Source: an uncultured Clostridia bacterium (GTDB taxonomy: Bacteria; Bacillota; Clostridia; Christensenellales; UBA3700). From it: a stretch of DNA of 64,000 nucleotides. Positions 1 through 9,500 of this stretch are shown piece after piece. The position numbers and the translations under genes are program-made. The notes beneath the pieces are model-generated. The model saw nothing but the letters and a program-made list of their open reading frames with translations. It had not been told where the DNA came from and did not search any database. Numbering within the stretch: position 1 is the first letter of the stretch; each line of letters starts with the position of its first letter. Where the stretch lies: positions 147,485-211,484 of the forward strand of contig CAMXSN010000002.1 in NCBI GenBank assembly GCA_947246685.1. The letters are read 5' to 3'.

Positions 1-233
1 GCGACTTCGGCGGCGGTTGTATCAATGATACGATTATGCAGATTGCGTCTTCTCACTTAGCTTTCGGCGGTTTGAAACAGAGCGGTTTAGGCTCGTATCA
101 CGGCAAAGCGGGATTCGACACGTTTACGCATTACAAGAGTATCATTGACAAAAAGACCTGGATGGACGTGCCGGTGCGTTATCAGCCTTACACGGAAGGC
201 AAATATAAAATTATCAAGCGATTTATGAAATGA
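1..233 (+). CDS. Aldehyde dehydrogenase, C-terminal fragment (5' end outside window)
   Basis: Only the last ~77 codons are present, read in frame from base 3 to the TGA at 231-233. The translation has the conserved C-terminal pattern of class-3-type NAD(P)-dependent aldehyde dehydrogenases: an N-D-T stretch, then FGG, SGLGSYHGKAGFDTFTH and a basic tail. In this family this part forms the oligomerisation and substrate-pocket region; the catalytic Cys and Glu lie upstream, outside the window. The gene ends about 55 bases before a bidirectional terminator shared with the convergent glycosidase. Substrate cannot be told from the fragment. Confidence 0.9.
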   Translation, partial: DFGGGCINDTIMQIASSHLAFGGLKQSGLGSYHGKAGFDTFTHYKSIIDKKTWMDVPVRYQPYTEGKYKIIKRFMK

Positions 234-287
234 TACAAATATTTGATTTATAACCATAAATATTTAATTTGAGCAATTTATAATCAA

Positions 288-313
288 AAGCCCGACTGAT
301 TTCAGTCGGGCTT
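288..313. terminator. Bidirectional intrinsic terminator
   Basis: A perfect 12-bp inverted repeat (288-299 with 302-313, core GCCCGACTGA) has A-rich flank on the left and T-containing flank on the right. It lies between the convergent aldehyde dehydrogenase (+) and glycosidase (-) and can serve both. Confidence 0.8.
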
Positions 314-318
314 AAACA

Positions 319-2313
319 TTATTTATCCGAAGATTTGACGTTGAACATTTTTATCTCGTAAGGTCGAAGATTTATATCGAACGTCGTGTCGGCGTCTATG
401 CGCGTCGTGTTTTCCGATTGAGAATTGAATTCGGATATCTCGTAATCGCGAGTGTCGAAACAAAGTTTTTTGTTGTCGAACGAATATACCGCGCTGTGAT
501 TGCCGCTGTTGCGTATAGCCATAATACCTTTTCCGTCGTTGTATGCATAGTAACCGTATACGTTGCATTTTTCCGGCGAGTCGCCGAAGAATCGGCTGTT
601 TTTGAGTATATCGAAATTATCTTCAGCCCATTTCAAAACGTCGGCGGCGATCTTCCAGCGCTTATCGTCAAACATAGCAGGAGTGAAATACAACTCCACA
701 AATCCGGTGCCGCGCATCATACACATATAGAGATAGTCTTTGAATTGACTGTAGTCGTAAGTCACGGTGGGGTGCAGTTTGTCGGGGCGTTGGAGATTGC
801 TCGTCATTGGAGGATTACAGTTGCGTTCGGCGTAGCAGGGCTCGTGATTGTACAGATTGGATACGGGGAATTGCAGTTGTCTCTCTTCAAAAAAATCTCT
901 GTATCTGCCGTCGCGGTAGTTGAGACATTGAGACAGATTGTCTCCCGTGCCGGCATATCCCATATCGCCGCAGTTGTTGAGCCATATCGCGTCGCACCAT
1001 TTCAAAAACCAAGGACTGCAGTGCGCGTAAGACGTCACGTTGAGAAACACGTCCTTACGCGCCCGTCGTATCCTCTCAAAACCTTTTGTCCATTCTTCCC
1101 AAAGAAACGTATAGAAACCGCGCCCGTCGCCCTTGCCTCGGGGATGTCCGTGAGACGAAGATTTGCACGGCGTGATAGCGAATCCGTCTATTTTGAAATA
1201 GCTGACGTTATATTTTTCGCAGAAGTCAGCCATGCGTTTGCACAGATTGCGTATGTAAGCGGGATTTGCAGTGCATATATCGTGCGATTGACGGCAACTG
1301 GGATAGCCGATCGATTCGAGCAGTTTTGCATATTTTACCGTTTGGCGGGTGTATCCTCCGCGAGGGCCGAACCATACTCCGAAAGTCGAGTCGAGGTCTT
1401 TGGTAAGCGCGCTTTCCGCGTTGAACTCTTGTGGGAATTTGTTGTAGTCGAAGGTCCAGAACTTAGCTTGCGTATAGTCCGTCCATCCGTCGTCGACGAC
1501 GTAACAATCGAGAGGTCTCAGCCCCGCGTTGCCAAGTCCTTTTGCCACCGCGCGGAAAGATTCGCTGATTTTTCGACTGTCGATATTAAGCATATTGTCG
1601 TACCAACTGTTGAATTGAATTCTGAATTTTACGGGCTGAGCGCTGATGGATGAGATATATGTAAAAAAGTCAGCGCGCATTCTGTGGAAATTGTCTTCGT
1701 GTCCGCTGCCTATAACAAAGGGTACGCTTTCGTATTCTCCGCCGGGAGCGAGTTCCTGAAAGCTGCGTTCCGTATAATATCTGCAATAAGCGAATCCGTC
1801 TTCTATTCTATTGTCGGCAGTAGGGAATTCTCCGCCGAAGAACATATCGCTTACGTAATACGGCTGACCCATAGTTGTGATATAAGCAGGTATAAATACT
1901 CTTTTTGTTACTTTCGGCACGGTCCAATTAAATGTATTGGCAGGGACTTTGAATGCGTCGAGTTGGATATATTCTATTACGACGTTAGGTGAAGAAACGC
2001 GCAGAGTGATTGTCTTTTTCAGCGCGCCCGAGATATCATCAGGCGTATAGTTGATCGTTATCGACCAATCGTAGCCTCCGTGATTCGCGGCGAAAGCTAT
2101 GCTGGTGTCCGTAGTATTCGTTACGGTTGCTTGCGAACTGTCTATCACGGCTTTTTTGCGTAATAGCCCTTGTTTGACAATATAGGCGATAGCAAATTCG
2201 CACGTCTCCGCGTTCATTTCCCGACCGGTAATTCTGTTGACAAGTCGGCAAGAGGTTATTTTGCCGTCGCATATCTCTACGCTTTTGACGACGTTTTTCG
2301 ATACAAAATCCAT
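319..2313 (-). CDS. Alpha-galactosidase-like glycoside hydrolase (clan GH-D, GH36-like)
   Basis: 664 residues, no signal peptide, so probably cytoplasmic. An N-terminal beta-sandwich-like region (~1-230) precedes a TIM barrel (~235-540) and a C-terminal beta domain. Barrel motifs resemble GH36/GH27 retaining alpha-galactosidases: VVDDGW at 272-277, and YFKIDGF around 372-378, where D376 sits at the usual nucleophile position. WCDAIWLNN near 439-447 may hold the acid/base (D441). The family removes alpha-linked galactose or related sugars; the exact substrate is not readable here. The start is supported by a GAGG ribosome site about 9 bases upstream and by a promoter at 2344-2373. A long open frame on the opposite strand (418-1653) is a shadow. 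GH31-like specificity is a less likely alternative. Confidence 0.7.
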   Translation of the reverse strand: MDFVSKNVVKSVEICDGKITSCRLVNRITGREMNAETCEFAIAYIVKQGLLRKKAVIDSSQATVTNTTDTSIAFAANHGGYDWSITINYTPDDISGALKKTITLRVSSPNVVIEYIQLDAFKVPANTFNWTVPKVTKRVFIPAYITTMGQPYYVSDMFFGGEFPTADNRIEDGFAYCRYYTERSFQELAPGGEYESVPFVIGSGHEDNFHRMRADFFTYISSISAQPVKFRIQFNSWYDNMLNIDSRKISESFRAVAKGLGNAGLRPLDCYVVDDGWTDYTQAKFWTFDYNKFPQEFNAESALTKDLDSTFGVWFGPRGGYTRQTVKYAKLLESIGYPSCRQSHDICTANPAYIRNLCKRMADFCEKYNVSYFKIDGFAITPCKSSSHGHPRGKGDGRGFYTFLWEEWTKGFERIRRARKDVFLNVTSYAHCSPWFLKWCDAIWLNNCGDMGYAGTGDNLSQCLNYRDGRYRDFFEERQLQFPVSNLYNHEPCYAERNCNPPMTSNLQRPDKLHPTVTYDYSQFKDYLYMCMMRGTGFVELYFTPAMFDDKRWKIAADVLKWAEDNFDILKNSRFFGDSPEKCNVYGYYAYNDGKGIMAIRNSGNHSAVYSFDNKKLCFDTRDYEISEFNSQSENTTRIDADTTFDINLRPYEIKMFNVKSSDK

Positions 2314-2343
2314 AATAATTGCCTCATTTCATATAATAATTAT

Positions 2344-2373
2344 ATTTTACCATAATTAGCACGGCGCGTTCAA
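2344..2373 (-). promoter_or_regulatory. Promoter of the glycosidase gene
   Basis: On the minus strand TTGAAC (2368-2373) is followed after 18 bases by TAAAAT (2344-2349), preceded by TGG as an extended -10. The predicted start is about 25 bases upstream of the ATG, leaving room for the GAGG ribosome site. Confidence 0.55.
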
Positions 2374-2479
2374 TATATAAAAACAAATGATTTTTTGATT
2401 ATATCAATAACATTGCTTTCGCCAAATAATTGAGGGCAGAACAATGGAACAGATAATTCAAATCAGTAATATAAATTAG

Positions 2480-2508
2480 TTGAAATAGAGAAAAGCATAT
2501 AATATAAT
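2480..2508 (+). promoter_or_regulatory. Promoter placing the transcription start at the ATG
   Basis: TTGAAA (2480-2485), 17 bases, TATAAT (2503-2508). The expected transcription start, 7 bases after the -10, coincides with the A of the ATG at 2515. No purine-rich ribosome site lies upstream. This predicts a leaderless mRNA. Confidence 0.7.
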
Positions 2509-2514
2509 AAAACT

Positions 2515-3594
2515 ATGAAAACGTACAAATATAAATTGTCGTATGCAGACGCGGCGGCGGATTTTCTCAGAAAGGTTACCAATTCGGTTGCAGCATTTAC
2601 GGACGAACACGATAAGTTTAATATGTTAATAAGCAGGGAAAGCGACTCCCAGGCTATTCATAAAATTCTTGGACGCGCTTATACCGTTCTTGCGAAGGAA
2701 GGCGAAGAAATCGTCGGTATGGCGAGTATGGATAAAGACGGCAGTCTATTTCTGCTGTCGGTTCCCGACGGAGACAGATATGACAAGGTTTCCCGATATC
2801 TGTTGGGCGCGCTTGAAAAAATCGCGGAAGATAATCAAATTCATACCATCTCTGTTCTTCCCACGCAACATTCGGAAAAAGTATTGATTAAATTCGCTTA
2901 CTTGCCTTTTGAAGGCGGCAGCGAAGATGAAGACGCGATCAACGGATCTCTGTTGGTCAAATATATAGAGTCGGTAGACGAGAAGAAAATGGGAGATTTC
3001 TCCGTCAAAAGATATAAGCTCGATCCTAATAAGAGAATCAGTATCGAAGAATATAGCGCAACGGTACCGTGCTCCGTACTTGGAATAGCAAGTCTTTTCG
3101 TAGTTGTTTTGATAGCATACGCGGTGTTTCATCATTTTAATTCCCATGGCGAAGAATTGCCGAGGAATTTCAAAATTATGGCGGCTATGGTTAGCGTTAT
3201 ATTTGCGTTTGCAATCGTTTATTTCAGTTTGCATATTTGGTATTTGAAAAAACTCAAACAAACTCTGTTGACGATGGACGTGACCAACGCCGTAATCACA
3301 GATCTTAATTCTGTTACGGAGGTCGACATCATAAGGGACAATGACGGGGATTACAAGCATGATATGAAGAAGCGCGTTAGCCTTACTTACTCTTTCTATG
3401 ACGCCGATATGCGTTTGCGTCACGGAAGTTTTAGCAGCGTGCAAAAGTTCAGCGATTTCAGATTTTTCGGAGCGAGGGAGTTTTACAAAGGACAGGAGAT
3501 TCTTATCGTATACAACCAGGAAAAAAGTTATATTCTCAGGAAGTATAAGTTGTTGAATACCGTTTCGGAAGAATCGGACAGAGGTCGTAAATAA
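2515..3594 (+). CDS. Membrane protein with GNAT-like N-terminal and DUF3592-like C-terminal region
   Basis: 359 residues. Residues ~1-150 resemble a degenerate GNAT acetyltransferase fold (alternating strands and helices, GEEIVGMASM near 63-72), but I see no clear acetyl-CoA loop, so catalysis is doubtful. Two membrane segments follow at ~185-206 and ~221-243 around a short loop. The C-terminal ~100 residues have a beta-rich pattern ending in a GQEILIVYNQEKSYI-type motif like DUF3592 membrane proteins. The gene is monocistronic, has an excellent promoter and no ribosome site, and is predicted leaderless. Function is unknown; the fold assignments are by pattern only. Confidence 0.55.
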   Translation: MKTYKYKLSYADAAADFLRKVTNSVAAFTDEHDKFNMLISRESDSQAIHKILGRAYTVLAKEGEEIVGMASMDKDGSLFLLSVPDGDRYDKVSRYLLGALEKIAEDNQIHTISVLPTQHSEKVLIKFAYLPFEGGSEDEDAINGSLLVKYIESVDEKKMGDFSVKRYKLDPNKRISIEEYSATVPCSVLGIASLFVVVLIAYAVFHHFNSHGEELPRNFKIMAAMVSVIFAFAIVYFSLHIWYLKKLKQTLLTMDVTNAVITDLNSVTEVDIIRDNDGDYKHDMKKRVSLTYSFYDADMRLRHGSFSSVQKFSDFRFFGAREFYKGQEILIVYNQEKSYILRKYKLLNTVSEESDRGRK

Positions 3595-3619
3595 AAAGCA
3601 GAGCAGTCAACACATCATA

Positions 3620-3650
3620 CGCAAAATAATGCTTATGTATTTATTTTGCG
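3620..3650. terminator. Hairpin between convergent genes
   Basis: A 10-bp inverted repeat CGCAAAATAA / TTATTTTGCG (3620-3629 and 3641-3650) with an 11-base loop lies between convergent genes ending at 3594 and 3658. It may act as a weak bidirectional terminator; there is no strong T tract. Confidence 0.45.
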
Positions 3651-3657
3651 GCATAAA

Positions 3658-5052
3658 TTAATTTTCGATATTTTTGTTCATAAGCGCGACTTCAGTTTCG
3701 CGCTTTTTGTATATTCTGGGAAAAGTTATGAATATGACGATGGCCGTGATTATGCCTGCCGCAAAGTCGGCTATTCCTTCCGAAAGGTATACGCCTTTGA
3801 ATCCTAAATAATGAGTAAGAGAGAAGCACAGCGGTATGAGAATTACTACCTTTCTCAGCACCGCCAAGCATAGAGACGATTTTGCCTGCCCGAGAGCGAC
3901 GTTGATATTTTGCAAGGTCATCTGCACAAAAAACATTATTGAGCCCATTAGGAAAAACGGCGTGTACTTGACGACTATTTTTTCTACGTCGTCGCTCGCG
4001 GAGAATATAAATGCGTAAATTTGCGGAAACGCCATTGACAGCGACCATACCGCGATAGCAAAAATAAAAGCTATCAGCGTTACGTATTTGATACCTGTAC
4101 TCAATCTCTTAGCGTCGCCTTTGCCGTAATTGTAACTTACAAAAGGCTGCATGCCGTAACCGAGACCGTTGAGCGGAAGGGATATCAGCTGTAAGGCGCT
4201 GAGCATAATCGTCAAGGCCGCCGTATAATTTTCATTGCCTCCTGTTGAGACGTTGAGATTGATATTGAATACTATTTGTATCGCGCATTCCGTCAGCGTC
4301 ATTATAAAAGGAGAAAATCCAAGCGATACTATGCTGATTATGCGTCTAAAGTCAACTTTCATATCTTTAACGCGCAATTTGAATACGCTTTTTTTGCAGA
4401 AGAAAAATGCAATTATCCAAATAAAAGATATGAATTGGGATATTACCGTCGCAAGGCTTGCGCCGTTGACACCCATATCAAACGCAAATATAAAAAGCGG
4501 ATCGAGCGCAATATTGACCAAAGCGCCTATCAGCACGGAAAACATAGCAGTAAACGAGTATCCCTGAGCGGTTATGAACGGATTGAGACCTTGCGCAAGA
4601 AGTACGAATAATGTGCCTGTCGAATAGATTTTAAGATAGGACGTTGCAAAAGAGACCGCAGTCGGCGGACAACCGAACAATACGACTATCTGCTTTGCCA
4701 GGCAAAAAGTCAATACGCTCAATGTCAAGCCTGTTGCCGTAAGAAGGACGAAAGACGTATTGAATATTTTATTGGCTTCGGCAGAATCGTTCTCCCCGAG
4801 TTTTATGCTTGCGCGCGGAGATCCGCCAAGACCTATCAGATTGGCAAACGCTTGAATTATCAGCGTAATTGGAAGCACTATTCCCAAAGCCGCGAGCGCA
4901 TCCATGCCCGAGCCGTCTATTTTCGCCACGAACATTCTATCGACAATATTATACAGAAAGGTTATCAATTGAGCAATAACGGCGGGGACGGTGAGTTTGA
5001 ATATCAAAGGTAGGATTTTGCCCGTTCCCAACTGCTCGGCAGTGTTTTTCAT
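3658..5052 (-). CDS. MATE family multidrug/Na+ antiporter
   Basis: 464 residues, about twelve hydrophobic segments across the whole length, matching the usual size of MATE exporters. The N-terminus (LPLIFKLTVPAVIAQLITFLYNIVDRMFV, read as several blocks) has the family's first-helix pattern ending in an N-x-x-D-R-x-F-V motif. These inner-membrane proteins export cationic or amphipathic compounds driven by Na+ or H+ gradients. It is a single gene, divergent from the LacI-type regulator at 5267 with about 210 bases between them, so the regulator could control it; this is inference from position only. No strong ribosome site is visible before the ATG. Confidence 0.9.
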   Translation of the reverse strand: MKNTAEQLGTGKILPLIFKLTVPAVIAQLITFLYNIVDRMFVAKIDGSGMDALAALGIVLPITLIIQAFANLIGLGGSPRASIKLGENDSAEANKIFNTSFVLLTATGLTLSVLTFCLAKQIVVLFGCPPTAVSFATSYLKIYSTGTLFVLLAQGLNPFITAQGYSFTAMFSVLIGALVNIALDPLFIFAFDMGVNGASLATVISQFISFIWIIAFFFCKKSVFKLRVKDMKVDFRRIISIVSLGFSPFIMTLTECAIQIVFNINLNVSTGGNENYTAALTIMLSALQLISLPLNGLGYGMQPFVSYNYGKGDAKRLSTGIKYVTLIAFIFAIAVWSLSMAFPQIYAFIFSASDDVEKIVVKYTPFFLMGSIMFFVQMTLQNINVALGQAKSSLCLAVLRKVVILIPLCFSLTHYLGFKGVYLSEGIADFAAGIITAIVIFITFPRIYKKRETEVALMNKNIEN

Positions 5053-5207
5053 AAAGTAACTCGTATATTTTGATCGACATATATATTAACATATATCAAA
5101 AGCTAAAAGCAAGCTGTAGGGGCGTTATGACCAACGCTTTGTCAAATAGCATTTCGCGAGTTTGCATTGAAATATCTAAATTAATTGATATTGACTATTT
5201 TTGGGGA

Positions 5208-5236
5208 TTGACTTCACCGAATGAGTGTGTTAAAAT
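5208..5236 (+). promoter_or_regulatory. Promoter of the LacI-type regulator gene
   Basis: TTGACT (5208-5213), 17 bases, TAAAAT (5231-5236) with a TGT extended -10. The predicted leader is about 25 bases and contains GGGTTGGGGAA as the ribosome site. Confidence 0.7.
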
Positions 5237-5266
5237 ATACTCGTAACGATACGGGTTGGGGAAACA

Positions 5267-6229
5267 ATGGCTGTAACTATCAAGGATTTGGCAAAAGAAA
5301 CCGGCTTGGGGTGCGCTACTATAAGCGCCTATCTCAACGGTGTGCCCGTGCGTTCATATAACAAAGTCAAGATAGAGGAAGCTATTAACAAACTCGGCTA
5401 TATCCGTAACGAATATGCCAGAGGGTTGAAGACGCGCAAGTCTCACACGATAGGTATTTTGATTCCCGAACTTAAAAATATCATCTCCACGACTATCGTA
5501 GGCGAAATCGAGGAGGTGCTGAGGACAAAAGGCTACGGAATTATTGTCTGCGAAAGCCGAATGGATATCTCAAGACAGCAAGAAGCTATGAGATTTCTGA
5601 TATCCAAGATGGTTGACGGACTGATCGTGTTGCCGGTGTCATCCGACGGAGAAGATTTGCAATCTGTGGCGGAAAACGTTCCGATGACGGTAATTTGCAG
5701 ACAAACGAGCAGCGACAACGCGTCTCATATACTGATAAATAACAGAGAAGTGTCGCAAGAAGCAGTCAAGAGATTGATAGACAAAGGGCGCAACCGTATA
5801 GCGTTGATAACAGATGACTCCCAAGTCTATATGTCGGGAGAAAGATATTTCGGTTATCGTCAAGTCTTGGAAGAAAAAGGATTGTTCAATCAGAAGATGG
5901 TATACGGAGGAAGCTCCGATATCGATGGTGGGTACATTACCGTCAAGAAACTATTGAGGGAACATCCTGAGACGGACGGCATATTCGTTACTCATTACGA
6001 AATGTTTATCGGCTGCATACTTGCAATGAGCGAAATGGGCATTAAGATCGGCGAAGAAATAGATTTCGTAGGCATTGATACCGCAGATAAATCTATAATA
6101 TTCGACTCGGCGCTGCACACGATAAAATTGCCGCTTAAAGAAATCGGCGAAAACGCCGCGGAAATAATAGTGGCAATGATAGACGGAGAGCATCCTCGCA
6201 GCGTATTATTGGATGCGAAAATAGATTGA
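5267..6229 (+). CDS. LacI/GalR family transcriptional regulator
   Basis: 320 residues. The N-terminal ~55 residues form a LacI-type helix-turn-helix plus hinge helix (TIKDLAKETGLG, then LGYIRNEYARGLKTRKS). The rest is a periplasmic-binding-like sensor domain starting at SHTIGILIPEL. Family members bind palindromic operators as dimers and respond to a sugar or sugar phosphate. The recognition helix is CATISAYLNG, diverged from the common V-S-x-V-L-N pattern. The protein is slightly shorter than the usual ~335 residues at its C-terminus. The divergent MATE exporter and the downstream lipoprotein are candidate targets by position only. The start is fixed by the GGGG purine stretch and a well-placed promoter. 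Confidence 0.9.
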   Translation: MAVTIKDLAKETGLGCATISAYLNGVPVRSYNKVKIEEAINKLGYIRNEYARGLKTRKSHTIGILIPELKNIISTTIVGEIEEVLRTKGYGIIVCESRMDISRQQEAMRFLISKMVDGLIVLPVSSDGEDLQSVAENVPMTVICRQTSSDNASHILINNREVSQEAVKRLIDKGRNRIALITDDSQVYMSGERYFGYRQVLEEKGLFNQKMVYGGSSDIDGGYITVKKLLREHPETDGIFVTHYEMFIGCILAMSEMGIKIGEEIDFVGIDTADKSIIFDSALHTIKLPLKEIGENAAEIIVAMIDGEHPRSVLLDAKID

Positions 6230-6302
6230 TTATTAAGAAAACCGTAGCGGCGGAACGCACTGATCATTATTAAATGATTGTTAAAGGCGTCGTTAAAAAC
6301 AC

Positions 6303-6483
6303 ATACCCCGGCAGGGGTATATATTATTTGAAAAGTCGAAACGATTCGACTTCATAAACAGGTGTTTGTACGGGATAGATATTTAGACTGACGATCGAAA
6401 TGCGAAGAGCAATATAAGTAGACAGAATTGCGGCGTTTACCGCTTTATATACTGTAAAATAAAAAATATACGGACTAAGTCCG
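6303..6483 (+). promoter_or_regulatory. Hairpin-rich 5' region of the InlB-repeat lipoprotein gene
   Basis: The 273-base gap holds three perfect small hairpins: ATACCCC-GGCA-GGGGTAT (6303-6320), AAGTCGAA-ACGA-TTCGACTT (6333-6352) and CGGAC-TAA-GTCCG (6471-6483). The last stops 4 bases before the AAGGAGGT ribosome site (6488-6495), so it could affect ribosome access. The first could end the lacI transcript, though the T tract is poor. A TATACT at 6448-6453 may be the gene's -10, without a clear -35. No known riboswitch is recognised. Confidence 0.4.
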
Positions 6484-6502
6484 AAAAAAGGAGGTAGCAA
6501 CA

Positions 6503-9500
6503 ATGAACAAAAAACTAATAGCAATGTTAGTTGTGGCAGTGCTGTGCGTGTCGGTATGTTCGTTGGCGTTGGCGGGTTGTGACAAAGATTTTACGGTCAC
6601 TTTCGACAGCGACGGCGGCAGCGCGGTGCAGGCTTGCCAAGGCGAAGTGAAAACTGAGCCGATTCCGACAAAAGACGGAATGACGTTCGTCGGTTGGTTT
6701 TTAGAAGGGAAAGAAGAGCGAATAGCTTTTCCGTTTACCCCCGATAAAGACGTAACTCTTAAAGCTAAATGGGAGGATGCGCAAGGCGACACCGTCACGT
6801 TTGACACTGACGGAGGAACTGCGGTCGCTTCGGTCAATGGAGTTGTTCAGACTTCTCCGGTGACGACCAAGCAAGGATATACGTTTGAAGGCTGGTACAT
6901 TTCCGGCACTAATAATAAGGTATCGTTCCCGTTTACGCCGCAAGGCAACGTAACGCTCAAAGCTAAATGGTCTGGATTGACTCCGTCTAGCGTTGTCAAT
7001 CTTATTAGCGCAGCTTTGACGTCTGCGACGACTTTTGATCAGAGCAAATCTTATGCCGGCGACATTTCGGTGGGAGTTGCGGGTTTGGCAATCAATGCCA
7101 GAGTATTTGCCGATCCCGACGACGCAAGCAAAACGAAACTTAGATTGGAGATAGTCAACGCAGGCAAAACAGTGGCAACCGTTTATGCCGACGATGAGAA
7201 TCTTTACGTCGTAACCGATACGGCAAAAAAGCGTTTTAAGGACGTACAGCTCCCCGTATTGCTTGAAAAAGCCAATGTCAATTTGGGTTCTGTTGCAGGC
7301 ACTGCAACTATGGCGATCAACATGGTGATGGCAATGATGTTCCCCGAAGACAGAGCCGTTGTTCAGAACGGCAACGAATATCAGCTCAGCGGCAATTTTG
7401 AATTCATAGGCAATCTTTTAGCTCTTTTGCAGATAGTCGGCGTCAATATTAACGTTCCCGATGAAATATTGGATATTATAGGAAAGGGCGAATTTACCAT
7501 GACTGTCCAATTCGATAATAAGGACTTCGGCAAACTCAATCTTGCAATCAACGGCGTGGACGGTTTGGACGTGTCGCTTAACGCGCTCAAAGTCGTCAAT
7601 ACCGAAGATTCCGCAATAGCGGTTCCGTCCAAAACAGACGTTGCGTTCGACGAAACATATCTTCTCAACTTCACTTTGGAAGGAAAAATCGAGATGATTC
7701 AGAAGAACACCGATTATACCAAGAGCGTGCTTACGGAATACGAGTATGAGATTAGAGTCGATTACAATATTGCCGAAGGTTTGAGAAATGCGCTGAGAAA
7801 CGTCAACGGCAAATTAACTTTTGAAGCAGACAGACTTTTCGACACAAAAGACAGTAAGATATTTATCGACATATATCACAAGTGCGTCCCCAACGAGGGC
7901 GAAGACATCTGCGAATTCTGCAAGACGAGAGAAGCCGGCTCAAAGGGTTCGATTCTTTCAGTAGCATATTCTCCAGAAGATTTCGGCAGCAACAATCTCA
8001 ACGTTGCACTCAAATTGAAGAGCATTCTTCCAAAAGGCATTTTGGGCGCCGGCGGTTTGATAGATTTGGGTACAATGGGCAACACCTTATTGAATACGAT
8101 GGGCGATTACATAAGTATCAATCTCAGTCCCGCAGCGTTTGTAGTCAATGCAGGTTTGAGCGGAGATTCCGGCGATGACGGAAATACGGAAGAGGAGACC
8201 GGCGAAATCAAATTCAACGTTATTAACGCAATTTTCAAAGGTTTGGAATTTGTGTCGGGTATTACGCTTAACGACGGCTTGCAGATTGATATGAAAAAAC
8301 TTCTCGATTTTGCAGACGTATTCGGAGATCAACTCGGCACCAATATCGGCAACATTTTGACTATGTTCTTCCCGAGCGTAGATATACTCAATCTGACGGC
8401 AGAGACCGCTTTGTACGGCGATACGACGACTGCCGGAATGAATATGTATCATAAGTTTATGATGGTCGACGAAAATGACGGCGAGTTGAAGAATTTTGTC
8501 AACAACAGAGGATCCTCTTGGGCTGCAGTCGCGTCGTTTGATTGGTTGACCGATGCGGACGGCAACGTCAAGTTCGAGAACAACACAGCCGATTATTATG
8601 ACGATAACGGTCATTTGCGTACTATGTCTGCAGGAGAATTCGAGAGTTTGTTCTCATCGCCTGTTACGACCCTTAAATACAGCTATACGACGTATGACGG
8701 AGCAAAAGGCGAGTTCACGGCAAATATTATCGGCGTCGATATCGATTACAGTATAGTCGACAGACCGCAGACAATCAAGATCGTTACAGGTCTTATTGAC
8801 GCTAATGTATTGTCAGGTTTGCTCGGCGTTGTTTCTTCGCTTGTACCGGGCGGAATCGTAATACCGGGCGGTGTTATCTATATGGACGTCACTATCGCGT
8901 CTGTAAAAGAAGTAGTTTTCGGTCGCGATCCCGAATTGGCCAACGGCTATGAAGAAGACAAGACCTATTATTACAACGATATGCTCAATCCCGTATTCAA
9001 GGCAAAACTGACTTACGGCACGGGCGAGACAAAGACAGTTGACCTATATCCGCAGGACGGAGAGAAGTATTTCACCAGTCTTTACGATTATAAGGGAAAT
9101 CCGACGCCGGAAAAGGCTAAGATCAATTGGTTCGGCACTTTCGATTTGGTTTATAACGCATTCGGCGAAAAGTATGTCAAGACTGTTACCATGGCTGATC
9201 AACTCGTCGAGAAAGTTACCGAAGTTACTCTTGACATAGATCAAACTTATTTGGTTGTCTGCAACCCCAAAGTATCTTACAAAGACGCGGCGGGCGCAGA
9301 CAAATCCATATCGCTTTCGGCAAAAGAAAACGATATGGATATCATTACCGTTATTGACGGAATGAGCTCCGAGCTAGCTTTCAAATCAGGCTTCCTCGGA
9401 CAGACGTTTACCGGTATCAACGTTAAGTTCTCCAAAGCGGGCGAATATATGCTCGAGGTCGATTACGGCAAGAATTACGTTGCTAAGTACAAGATTAAGG

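Noticed and set aside
418..1653. A 411-codon open frame on the plus strand inside the glycosidase gene
   Set aside because: It is antisense to a gene with clear glycosidase motifs, has no ribosome site or promoter and no recognisable protein pattern. Long antisense frames are common in this base composition.
6780..6966. Possible tandem DNA repeat within the lipoprotein gene
   Set aside because: The two InlB repeats are similar as protein modules but their DNA has diverged; they are a domain repeat, not a recent duplication.
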